NCBI GenBank assembly: GCA_002451065.1
Contig: DKBC01000151.1
Coordinates: 1 to 8,605, forward strand
Reading direction: 5' to 3'
DNA: 8,605 nt
DNA from: Betaproteobacteria bacterium UBA6910
GTDB taxonomy: Bacteria; Pseudomonadota; Gammaproteobacteria; Burkholderiales; UBA6910
In this document: in pieces, positions 1 to 5,638 of the stretch
How the letters are laid out: each line of letters opens with the position of its first letter
Position numbering within the stretch: position 1 is the first letter of the stretch
The notes under the pieces: generated by a model
Told to the model about the DNA's origin: nothing
Databases searched by the model: none
What the model saw: only the letters and a program-made list of their open reading frames with translations
Made by a program: the position numbers and the translations under genes

Positions 1-1024
1 GCAGCAGCGTGCGCAGCGGCGCGACGATCCGGCCGAACCCGAGCGCCAGCGCCACGACCGTGACCATCCAGAACGTGCGCTGCGCGGGCACCGCGAAGCC
101 GGCGACGAGCGCGTAGCTGCCCGCCGCCAGGATGGCCGCGGGCGCCGCGGCCTTGCGCGCCGGCAGGCGCAAGGTCAGGTAAATACTGCGCCGCCATAGC
201 CAGTAGCAGATCGCAAAGGCGATACTGGCCAACATCGTGATGTGCAATCCGGAAATGCTCATCAGGTGGTTCACCCCGGTGCGGGTGAACACCTGCCACT
301 GGGGTCGCGGGATCGCGTTCTGGTCGCCGATGGCGAGCGCCACCAGCACGCCCGCCGCCGGCCGCTCGCCGAGCACGGCCTGGAAGCGATTCCGGATGTC
401 CTGGCGAAGACGCTGCAGCCGGTAGCCGGGCGCGCCCGCCAGTTCGTCGAGCCGGGCGTTTCTCTCCGCCTTGCGCACGTAGCCCGACGCCCGGATGCCC
501 CGTTCCAGGGCCCAGGCCTCGAAGTCGAAGCCGTGGGGATTGGCCGAGCCGTGGGGCCGCTTGAGCCGCACCGTGAGGCGCCAGCGCTCCCCGGCCCGCA
601 CCACGGGAATCGCTTCCTCGCCCCGCTCCCGGAACCAGCTCAGCACGATGTGCCCGGGCAGCGGCGCCTCCGGCGCCACCACCCGCTCCACGTCGAACTC
701 GAAGCGGGTGCTGGCTTCATGGGAGCGGGGAAGGTCCGCCACCACGCCCACGATCTCCACGTCCCGCTGTTCCCACTCCGGCGGAAGCGCCTCGGCAAGG
801 CGCCACGCCGCCAACGCGGCGGCCCAAAGGAAGCCCGCCAGCAGGAACCCGCCCTTCCAGGTGATCTCCCGCAAGAACCCAAGCGTCCGCCCGCGGTCGG
901 AAGGAATGAACCAGGCCGCGCCCGCCAACGGAATCAAACCCCACGCCCACGCCAATGTCGGCAGCTCCGGCTGCCGCTGCAGCAGCCAGACCCCGAGAAC
1001 GAAGCAGACGATGTTCAGGCGCAC
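1..1024 (-). CDS. comEC: ComEC/Rec2 DNA internalization protein, N-terminal part (runs off left edge)
   Basis: ComEC forms the inner-membrane channel that takes up single-stranded DNA during natural transformation. The reverse strand is open from a GTG at 1024 to the window edge, giving 341 residues. Residues 1-80 hold hydrophobic segments and residues 85-185 read as the DUF4131 soluble domain, including NPHGFDFEAWALERGIRASG (163-182), a typical ComEC stretch. The competence-domain signature HLMSISGLHITM is at residues 253-264, followed by the first helices of the channel. The channel remainder and any C-terminal metallo-beta-lactamase-like domain lie outside. The GTG start is chosen because the frame is closed by TAA at 1057-1055 and no ATG lies between; its ribosome binding site is weak. 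It is divergent from the DUF2062 gene. Family assignment is firm; competence of the host is not shown. Confidence 0.93.
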   Translation of the reverse strand, partial: MRLNIVCFVLGVWLLQRQPELPTLAWAWGLIPLAGAAWFIPSDRGRTLGFLREITWKGGFLLAGFLWAAALAAWRLAEALPPEWEQRDVEIVGVVADLPRSHEASTRFEFDVERVVAPEAPLPGHIVLSWFRERGEEAIPVVRAGERWRLTVRLKRPHGSANPHGFDFEAWALERGIRASGYVRKAERNARLDELAGAPGYRLQRLRQDIRNRFQAVLGERPAAGVLVALAIGDQNAIPRPQWQVFTRTGVNHLMSISGLHITMLASIAFAICYWLWRRSIYLTLRLPARKAAAPAAILAAGSYALVAGFAVPAQRTFWMVTVVALALGFGRIVAPLRTLL

Positions 1025-1133
1025 GCCAGGAAATCCGATTGAAGCCAGCCCGGTTTAACGCAGCCGGATGCCACCGGACAACAGGCCGGACGGCCTAGGG
1101 CATCCGGTAAAATAGGCTCTCCTGCCGCGCCCC
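1025..1133. promoter_or_regulatory. Divergent comEC / DUF2062 intergenic region with inverted repeat
   Basis: This 109-bp gap must hold the start signals of both divergent genes. On the plus strand TAAAAT (1108-1113) is a good -10 element, without a clear -35, and would give a leader of about 14 nt before the ATG at 1134; no Shine-Dalgarno is seen. On the minus strand TTGTCC and TTAAAC (1058-1053), 17 bp apart, are a weak candidate for comEC. A perfect 9-bp inverted repeat, CCGGATGCC (1064-1072) and GGCATCCGG (1099-1107), encloses a 26-bp spacer that itself holds GGCCGG-ACGGCC. It could be a regulator site or an RNA hairpin; no regulator is identified. Confidence 0.45.
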
Positions 1134-1697
1134 ATGCCCCGCAAGTTCCTTCGCAGATTCCTACCCAGCCATGAATCGGTGGCCAATAACCGGTACGTGG
1201 CGCGCCTCGGCCATCGCGTGCGGCACCCCGGGTTGTGGCACCTGAACCGGCGCTCTGTGGCGGGGGGCGTCGCGGTGGGCATGTTCACCGGCCTCATCCC
1301 GGGCAGCAACCCGGTGCAGTTCGCGGCTGCCGCCATCGTGGCCAGCATCGCCCGGGTCAACCTTCCGGTGGCGATGATCACCACGCTGTACTCCAATCCC
1401 TTCACCATCGTTCCCCTGTACTGGGTCGCGTACCAGATCGGATCCATCTTCACGCCCAACGACACCCAGCCCATGCCCGCTGTCGAGCTCTCTCTGCTCG
1501 ACAAGCCCATCGGCCAGTGGTGGCCCGCCATCGTGGACTGGCTGATCGGCATGGGCAAGACCCTGGGCATCGGCCTGCCCCTCCTCGGTCTCATCCTCGC
1601 GGCCGCCGGCTACGTTGCGGTGCTCGGCGGCTGGCGCCTGTTCGTGATGTGGGAATGGCGGCGACGGGCGCAGCGCCGCGCGGCCGCGAAGCCGTGA
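1134..1697 (+). CDS. DUF2062 domain-containing membrane protein
   Basis: A 187-residue protein recognised as the DUF2062 family of small integral membrane proteins, whose biochemical role is unknown. Conserved-looking family motifs are GLIPGSNPVQ (53-62) and NPFTIVPLYW (88-97). Hydrophobic segments lie at about 42-60, 63-85, 90-107 and 142-170, and both ends are strongly basic, with a C-terminal cytoplasmic-looking WRRRAQRRAAAK. The ATG at 1134 follows a TAAAAT -10 box by 20 bp and gives a normal family length. Its TGA overlaps the GTG start of the glycosylase gene (GTGA), so the two are probably translated together. The neighbourhood with comEC is known in Betaproteobacteria, which supports the taxonomic guess. 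No link to DNA uptake is demonstrated. Confidence 0.9.
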   Translation: MPRKFLRRFLPSHESVANNRYVARLGHRVRHPGLWHLNRRSVAGGVAVGMFTGLIPGSNPVQFAAAAIVASIARVNLPVAMITTLYSNPFTIVPLYWVAYQIGSIFTPNDTQPMPAVELSLLDKPIGQWWPAIVDWLIGMGKTLGIGLPLLGLILAAAGYVAVLGGWRLFVMWEWRRRAQRRAAAKP

Positions 1698-2311
1698 AGC
1701 CGGACTACTGGAAGCGCGCCTGCCGGGAGCTGGCGGCCCGGGACGAAGTGCTGGCCGGAATCATGCGCGCCTACCGCGGCGAGACCCTCGCCACCCGGGG
1801 CGACGCCTTCGTCACCCTCGCCCGCTCCATCGTCGGCCAGCAGATCTCGGTCAAGGCCGCCGACTCCGTGTGGCGCCGGCTGGAGGAGGCGACGGGCGGC
1901 GTGGAACCGGGGTCCGTCTCCGGCGCCACCACCATCCGGCTCCAGCGCTGCGGGCTTTCGCTGCGCAAGGTCGAGTACTTGCAGGGCCTGGCCCACGCCT
2001 TCGCCGACGGCAGCCTGCGGCCCGAAGAATGGCACGCTCGCGAGGACGAGGCCCTGATCCGGGAGCTCAGCAAGCTCCGGGGCATCGGCCGCTGGAGCGC
2101 GGAGATGTTCCTCATCTTCCACCTGCTGCGCCCCGACGTGCTGCCCCTGGCCGACCTAGGCCTGCAGCGCGCGATCCGCCTCCACTACCACAACGGCCGC
2201 GCAATCTCCCTGCGCCGCATGCAGACCATCGCCGGTCCCTGGCGTCCCTGGCGCACCGTCGCCACCTGGTACCTGTGGCGCAGCCTCGATCCGGTGCCGG
2301 TGGAGTACTGA
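1694..2311 (+). CDS. alkA: AlkA-type DNA-3-methyladenine glycosylase II
   Basis: A 205-residue base-excision repair enzyme of the helix-hairpin-helix-GPD superfamily, which removes alkylated purines such as 3-methyladenine from DNA in the cytoplasm. The early helices carry SIVGQQISVKAAD (45-57), typical of the family. The hairpin is LRGIGRWSAEMF (128-139), and the GPD segment DVLPLADLGLQRAI (148-161) places the catalytic aspartate at D154. It is shorter than E. coli AlkA (282 residues) because it lacks the N-terminal beta domain, like many bacterial and yeast MAG-type enzymes. The GTG start overlaps the DUF2062 stop codon and gives the expected N-terminus; the site is weak, so translational coupling is likely. 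No four-cysteine iron-sulphur cluster is present, arguing against Nth or MutY. An Ada-like promoter is not evident. Confidence 0.92.
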   Translation: MKPDYWKRACRELAARDEVLAGIMRAYRGETLATRGDAFVTLARSIVGQQISVKAADSVWRRLEEATGGVEPGSVSGATTIRLQRCGLSLRKVEYLQGLAHAFADGSLRPEEWHAREDEALIRELSKLRGIGRWSAEMFLIFHLLRPDVLPLADLGLQRAIRLHYHNGRAISLRRMQTIAGPWRPWRTVATWYLWRSLDPVPVEY

Positions 2312-2344
2312 GGGGGGGGTGCCCGCAGAATCGCGAAGCGATTC
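2312..2344 (+). other. G8 run and small hairpin after alkA
   Basis: Directly after the alkA stop codon come eight G residues (2312-2319). A perfect 7-bp hairpin follows, GAATCGC (2328-2334) and GCGATTC (2338-2344) around a GAA loop. There is no T tract, so it is not a classical intrinsic terminator, though it may mark the 3' end of the DUF2062-alkA transcript. The G run is also a plausible slippage site. Confidence 0.3.
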
Positions 2345-2385
2345 AGTCCGTTCCGGGATATGGCTTGTCCCAAGACCTCATTCGC

Positions 2386-2414
2386 TTGTCATCCATAGCC
2401 CGTTAAATTATTGT
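2386..2414 (+). promoter_or_regulatory. Candidate sigma70 promoter of the hicAB locus
   Basis: TTGTCA (2386-2391) and TATTGT (2409-2414) are 17 bp apart, matching the consensus at 5/6 and 4/6 positions, inside an AT-rich patch that contrasts with the flanking DNA. A start near 2421 would leave a leader of about 85 nt before hicA. That leader contains the 13-bp palindrome at 2475-2487. Promoter calls by eye in such a region are uncertain. Confidence 0.35.
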
Positions 2415-2474
2415 GAGGAATCGAGATTGCCCATCGAGGAGGGTCCTGGATTGGTGCCGTTTCGGAATCCTTTA

Positions 2475-2487
2475 GCGCGTCACGCGC
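2475..2487. promoter_or_regulatory. 13-bp perfect palindrome upstream of hicA (possible operator)
   Basis: GCGCGT-C-ACGCGC is a perfect palindrome around one central base, ending 17 bp before the GTG of hicA. HicAB operons are commonly autoregulated at inverted repeats near the promoter. The short HicB here shows no obvious ribbon-helix-helix or helix-turn-helix tail, so binding by it is doubtful. The site could equally act as a leader hairpin. Confidence 0.3.
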
Positions 2488-2504
2488 CATGAAAGAGAGC
2501 CAAG

Positions 2505-2698
2505 GTGCCTCCTAAGCTGAAGGAGCTCATGGCCGAATTGGAGCGCTGGCTTCGTGAACCGCGGAGGGAAAGGCAGCCATCGCAACTTCGTTTACCCGAA
2601 AGTCTCCAGGCCGATCACGATATCAGGGGCAGCCGGGGATGATGCAAAACACTGCCAGGTGCGCGCGGTGAAGCGCGATCGAGGAGTCAAAGTCATGA
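2505..2698 (+). pseudogene. hicA: hicA mRNA-interferase toxin gene, frame broken twice
   Basis: HicA toxins are small double-stranded-RNA-binding-fold proteins that cleave mRNA. The gene would start at GTG 2505 behind AAAGAGAG. Frame 1 gives MPPKLKELMAELER; the frame then shifts and reads AGFVNRGGKGSHRNF and onward to CQVRAVKR; a third frame gives AIEESKS and a TGA at 2696-2698. Restoring one GC near 2543-2547 and one near 2673-2677 yields a continuous 65-residue HicA with the catalytic histidine of the GSHRNF motif (H26), and an ATGA overlap with hicB. As it stands, frame 1 stops at 2640-2642 after 45 codons. The second loss also puts the middle segment in frame with hicB, so an open frame from GTG 2554 to 2934 would encode a truncated HicA-HicB fusion. 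Either a real knock-out or an assembly error. Confidence 0.75.
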
Positions 2699-2934
2699 AA
2701 GAGGGTGGGAGGTACGCCAAGATCGTCGAGTGGTCGAACGAAGATCAATGCTATGTAGGAAGCTCTCCCGGCTTGATTTACGGTGGTTGCCATGGCGCCG
2801 ATGAGAAGGCCGTATTCGATGAGCTATGCGAGGTGGTGGAGGAAGCCATTGCCCTATATCACGAGGACGGGAGGCCGCTGCCTCCCCCGACCTCTGGCCG
2901 CGATTTCGCGAACAAGGTGCAGAATGTCGCATGA
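2695..2934 (+). CDS. hicB: HicB-family antitoxin, short form
   Basis: A 79-residue antitoxin of the HicB family, which binds and blocks the HicA toxin. RYAKIVEWSNEDQCYVGSSPGL (residues 6-27) is the typical HicB opening beta-strand region, followed by the GGCHGADEKAVFDELCEVVEEAI helix and GRPLPPPTSGRDFANK near the end. The protein stops there, so it lacks the DNA-binding tail of longer HicB proteins. I read this as a natural short variant rather than a truncation, because the ending is smooth. The ATG at 2695 has a strong GAGGAG site (2681-2686) at 8-nt spacing and overlaps the reconstructed hicA stop codon. G+C is near 53-55%, below the flanking genes, which suggests horizontal acquisition. 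Confidence 0.85.
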   Translation: MKEGGRYAKIVEWSNEDQCYVGSSPGLIYGGCHGADEKAVFDELCEVVEEAIALYHEDGRPLPPPTSGRDFANKVQNVA

Positions 2935-3018
2935 CGGCGCGGTTGACTGGAATGCGATAACTGGCGCGTCCTCCGAGACGTTGAGAAGCAAGTGGGGCCA
3001 GAAGGAGGAAGGGAACAG

Positions 3019-3060
3019 GCTCGGAAAGATTTCCGAGCTATGGGGTTTCCCGGGGTTTCC
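3019..3060. repeat. Inverted repeat and tandem 9-bp direct repeat downstream of hicB
   Basis: A perfect 9-bp inverted repeat, GCTCGGAAA (3019-3027) and TTTCCGAGC (3030-3038), is separated by only GA. As RNA it would fold as a 7-bp stem with a six-base loop. It is followed at once by two copies of GGGGTTTCC (3042-3050 and 3052-3060). No T tract follows, so it is a weak terminator candidate for hicAB. The rest of 2935-3142 shows no supportable gene. Confidence 0.4.
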
Positions 3061-3142
3061 GGCTGACCGCCGGTCGGTCTAGCGGACGGCAATAGCTTAC
3101 GGTTGCTCCTTTCCGCTGATTTCCGGATAGACGACGTCCGGC

Positions 3143-3802
3143 ATGTTCATCGGCCACATCGGAATCGGTTTCGGCGCCAAGACCGCCGCGCCCAAAGTTT
3201 CGCTGGGAACGCTGCTCCTGGCGGCGCTGTTTCTCGATCTGCTGTGGCCGGCGCTGCTGCTCCTGGGCGTGGAGCGCGTCAGCATCGTCCCCGGCATCAC
3301 GGCGGTGTCGCCGCTGGATTTCGAGCACTACCCCTGGTCCCACAGCCTGCTCGCCGTTCTGGCTTGGGCGGCCCTGGTCGGCGGCGCCTACTACGCCCTG
3401 CGGCGCGATTTCCGCGCCGCAGCGATCATCGGAGTCGCGGTGGCGAGCCACTGGGCGCTGGATGCCCTGGTCCACCGTTCGGACCTGCCCCTCTACCCCG
3501 GCGCGACGCAATTCGTGGGCCTAAATCTCTGGTCGTCGTTCATTCCGAGCGTGGCCCTGGAGGTCGGCCTGCTGGCGCTGGGCCTCGGGCTTTATCTGCG
3601 AAGCACCGAGGCGGCGGACGGCGTGGGGCGCTGGGCACTTTGGGGGCTGGTGGCGCTCCTGCTGGCGATCTACGCGGCGAACCTGCTCGGTCCGCCGCCG
3701 CCGAGCGTGGAAGCGATCGCCTGGACCGGGCACGCCCAGTGGCTGTTCGTGATCTGGGGCTACTGGATCGATGCCCACCGCCGTGCCCCTCTCCTGCGCT
3801 GA
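3143..3802 (+). CDS. Polytopic membrane protein, YdjM/DUF457-like 'metal-dependent hydrolase' type
   Basis: A 219-residue inner-membrane protein. The N-terminus MFIGHIGIGFGAK has the GH pair typical of YdjM/DUF457-like membrane proteins annotated as metal-dependent hydrolases. It is followed by LFLDLLWP (29-36) with D32, PWSHSL (64-69), and SHWALDALVHRSDLPLYPG (102-120). These histidines and aspartates sit at helix ends and could bind a metal. Hydrophobic segments lie at about 20-42, 66-86, 92-110, 133-152, 163-182 and 198-210. Substrate and reaction are unknown. The ATG at 3143 lacks a clear Shine-Dalgarno but gives the conserved-looking start. Before the TIR segment entered, this gene probably lay directly upstream of the gene now at 5567. 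Family resemblance is good; the functional label is weak. Confidence 0.8.
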   Translation: MFIGHIGIGFGAKTAAPKVSLGTLLLAALFLDLLWPALLLLGVERVSIVPGITAVSPLDFEHYPWSHSLLAVLAWAALVGGAYYALRRDFRAAAIIGVAVASHWALDALVHRSDLPLYPGATQFVGLNLWSSFIPSVALEVGLLALGLGLYLRSTEAADGVGRWALWGLVALLLAIYAANLLGPPPPSVEAIAWTGHAQWLFVIWGYWIDAHRRAPLLR

Positions 3803-3858
3803 ACGCGATGCCACGCGTAAACCGGAAAAGGTGCAGGGGAAGGCGGTAGGGCCTGTTC

Positions 3859-3965
3859 GAATTCCGTGATGCCGGAACCCCTGCCGCCGATCGCGATTCC
3901 AACGGGCATCGTCGCCTTCCGCGTCTTGCTGACCGGCATCTCGGATGGAAGTCGCGGCGCCTTCG
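3859..3965 (+). pseudogene. Decayed 5' fragment duplicating the start of the gene at 5567
   Basis: From GAATTCCGT (3859-3867) through the ATG at 3869 and about 24 codons, this stretch aligns without gaps to 5557-5638, with 67-68 of 82 bases identical by hand count. Translation gives MPEPLPPIAIPTGIVAFRVLLTG against MLEPLPLIAILTGVIALLFLLMG. Several differences alter residues or break the hydrophobic helix (CTC to CCG, CTC to CCA, ATG to ACC), and similarity fades after about 3945. The frame then runs on as unrelated arginine-rich sequence to 4120. The extended -10 TGCTAGAAT of the intact copy is degraded here to TGTTCGAAT, so it is unlikely to be expressed. It is best read as a dead fragment left by an insertion or duplication event. 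Confidence 0.7.
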
Positions 3966-4084
3966 CCGTGACCGGACTCGCAATCTTCGTCCGCCCTCGA
4001 TCACTCCCTGTCGCCCGCGATCACCGTTCCCGTGGAATTAGGCCAGCCCGCCCCCGGGCCAAACCATGTTTCCATGGCATTCGT

Positions 4085-4112
4085 TTGACAGCCGGTCCCC
4101 TCGCCGTACAAT
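4085..4112 (+). promoter_or_regulatory. Near-consensus sigma70 promoter of the TIR effector gene
   Basis: TTGACA (4085-4090) is a perfect -35 box and TACAAT (4107-4112) matches the -10 at five of six positions, with a 16-bp spacer. Transcription would start near 4119, giving a leader of about 75 nt. No operator-like palindrome overlaps it, so expression may be constitutive, as expected for a stand-alone defence gene. It is the best-matching plus-strand promoter in the window. Confidence 0.7.
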
Positions 4113-4193
4113 CCTCCTAGCCAGCGCCGCCGCCTTACAGTCCAACGAGGTTCATCCGCCGCACCCCGGCCAAGCCACCGAGAGGAAGATGTC

Positions 4194-5492
4194 GTGACCA
4201 ACAAGGTTCACAGACGGCCATACCGCGCATTCCTGAGCTACTCGCACTCGAACGGCTCCTTCGTCGAAAAGCTTCACGACTGGCTGACGCGTTTTGCGGG
4301 ATACGAGATCTGGCTCGACAGGACGAGCCTGGATGCCGGCTCCAAGGTCAGTGATCGGCTGAGGGAGAATATCGCCAAGTGCCGGGGAATCATCCTCGTG
4401 CTGTCGAAGGCGTCCGTCGACTCCGACTGGGTGAACGGAGAAATCGTTTGCGCCCTCGAGGAGCGCAAGCAATCGGAAGGCGAATTCGCGGTGATCGCCG
4501 TTCAAATCGACGATTGCAAGGTCCCGCTGCAGCTTCTCTCAACAACGTATATCGACGCGTCGGATGGCGAGTTCACGCTGGGTGTGGCCCTGCAGATCAT
4601 CAAGGCGTTTTACCCCGGCGAAGGTAATCCGGATCCGGAAGACAGCCGCGACGTCTATGTGAGTGCACCGTGGAGCAAGCATGATCTCTCGGACCTCGCG
4701 CTCGGCAAGCTCGCCAACGAGGGATTCCGGCTGATCGGCGACGCCAAGGATCAGCCCGGAGGTGACAGGATTGAGCCCCGCGTGCGAAGGCTCCTGGAGA
4801 CATGCGGCGCGATGGTGGCCGTGTTGCCCGAAGGAGAAGAGCCCAAGTACATCCTGCGCGAACTCGGTTGGGCAAGGCAAATCGACCTGCCCTTCCTCGT
4901 CGTCGCGAGTCCGGGCGTGGTACTGCCGGACGAAGTCGAGGCTCAGGCGATCCGCGGCACCGCGGCGGAACTGCGCAGTGGCGATATTCTGGAACGGGCC
5001 ACGGAGGATCTTTATCACCGCTTTCGCCAGCCGGCTCACAGCCACTATTTCTTCTATGCGACGGGAATGCAGGAGGAAGAAGTGGAAACGACGGACGCGG
5101 TTCGAAATGTCGTTCAGCGGGTGACCGGTCTGCCTTGTGTGGTCGGGGACAAGGTGCGGACCGGTCCCGTGGTTGATGTGATTCTCGATCGGATTCGAAA
5201 GGCTACTGCGGTGATCGCGAACCTCGGCGGCGGGGATTCCGGGGGCGAGAACCGCTCACAGAACGCCAAAGCCGGCTACAATCCCAATTCGTGTATCGAA
5301 GCGGGAATGGCGATGGGTGCCGATGTCCGGTGTTACCTCGTGGCCCGGGGCCCGAGACAACGAGCACCGTTCATGGTCCGGGATGAAATCAAGTACTACG
5401 ATAACGGCCTGGAGCTCCTCGGCATCATCCATTATTTGGTCGCGCCCGATCGACGTCGCATCATCAATGCGGAGCTGAGCGGCAAGAAGTAG
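4194..5492 (+). CDS. Three-domain TIR / TIR-like / deoxyribosyltransferase-like protein, probable antiphage effector
   Basis: A 432-residue cytoplasmic protein with no signal peptide or membrane segment. Residues 9-140 are a TIR domain: YRAFLSYSHSNGSFVEKL, then YEIWLDRTSLDAGSKVSDRL, then IILVLSKASVDSDWVNGEI, with E83 after W79 at the position of the catalytic glutamate of TIR NADases. Residues 153-280 repeat the fold more loosely: DVYVSAPWSKHDLSDLAL, GGDRIEPRVRRLLETCGAMVAVLPEGE and ILRELGWAR (E223). Residues 284-425 resemble nucleoside 2-deoxyribosyltransferases: VDVILDRIRKATAVIANL and NPNSCIEAGMAMG (E369), then PFMVRDEIKYYDNGLELL. I infer NAD+ or nucleotide cleavage causing abortive infection; no activator gene is adjacent. 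Start GTG 4194 follows AGAGGAAG (4181-4188); the ATG at 4189 is out of frame and stops after two codons. G+C near 60% is below the flanks. Confidence 0.85.
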   Translation: MTNKVHRRPYRAFLSYSHSNGSFVEKLHDWLTRFAGYEIWLDRTSLDAGSKVSDRLRENIAKCRGIILVLSKASVDSDWVNGEIVCALEERKQSEGEFAVIAVQIDDCKVPLQLLSTTYIDASDGEFTLGVALQIIKAFYPGEGNPDPEDSRDVYVSAPWSKHDLSDLALGKLANEGFRLIGDAKDQPGGDRIEPRVRRLLETCGAMVAVLPEGEEPKYILRELGWARQIDLPFLVVASPGVVLPDEVEAQAIRGTAAELRSGDILERATEDLYHRFRQPAHSHYFFYATGMQEEEVETTDAVRNVVQRVTGLPCVVGDKVRTGPVVDVILDRIRKATAVIANLGGGDSGGENRSQNAKAGYNPNSCIEAGMAMGADVRCYLVARGPRQRAPFMVRDEIKYYDNGLELLGIIHYLVAPDRRRIINAELSGKK

Positions 5493-5551
5493 TCAAGCTT
5501 GTCGCGTAAAGCGTATTCCTCTCCGCTGGCACGGCGGGCGCGCCCAGCCGC

Positions 5552-5560
5552 TGCTAGAAT
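5552..5560 (+). promoter_or_regulatory. Extended -10 promoter with apparent leaderless start
   Basis: TGCTAGAAT is an extended -10 element (TG-N-TAGAAT). Transcription 7 nt beyond its end would begin at 5567, the A of the ATG, so the mRNA of the following gene would be leaderless. In agreement, no Shine-Dalgarno precedes that ATG. A GGGCGCGCCC palindrome (5536-5545) lies just upstream, where a -35 box would sit. Confidence 0.5.
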
Positions 5561-5638
5561 TCCGTCATGCTCGAACCCCTGCCGCTGATCGCGATTCTCA
5601 CGGGCGTCATCGCCCTCCTCTTCCTGCTGATGGGCTTC
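5557..5638 (+). repeat. Intact copy of the 82-bp direct repeat flanking the TIR gene
   Basis: This is the partner of 3859-3940, about 82% identical and 1,698 bp away. The repeats bracket the TIR gene and its promoter. An 8-mer CGCGTAAA also recurs at 3814-3821 and 5503-5510, each 11-12 bp after the preceding stop codon, hinting that the duplicated flank starts there. Confidence 0.65.

Noticed and set aside
242..1058. Long plus-strand open frames opposite comEC
   Set aside because: They are antisense shadows of a high-GC gene: arginine-, proline- and alanine-rich translations with no domain, while the minus strand encodes a clear ComEC.
1235..1693. Extension of the glycosylase frame far upstream of GTG 1694
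   Set aside because: The frame is open back to 1235 only because of high G+C. The translation there is low-complexity and antagonistic to the real DUF2062 frame; the glycosylase aligns from GTG 1694.
2489..2515. Eight-codon ORF (MKESQGAS) overlapping the hicA start, as a possible leader peptide
   Set aside because: No ribosome binding site precedes it and there is no attenuator structure; its ATG overlaps the hicA ribosome site by chance.
2505..2698. Programmed ribosomal frameshifting to make HicA
   Set aside because: Two separate shifts would be needed in 130 nt, with no slippery heptamer or downstream stem at either place. Loss of a GC unit explains both simply.
4065..4078. CCATG-TTT-CCATGG near-palindrome just upstream of the TIR promoter
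   Set aside because: Arms are short and imperfect, and lie upstream of the -35 box; there is not enough to call an operator.
3866..4120. 84-codon ORF starting in the dead 5' copy
   Set aside because: Only the first ~30 codons resemble the gene at 5567. The rest is arginine-rich chance sequence running through the TIR promoter, so it is treated as a pseudogene fragment.
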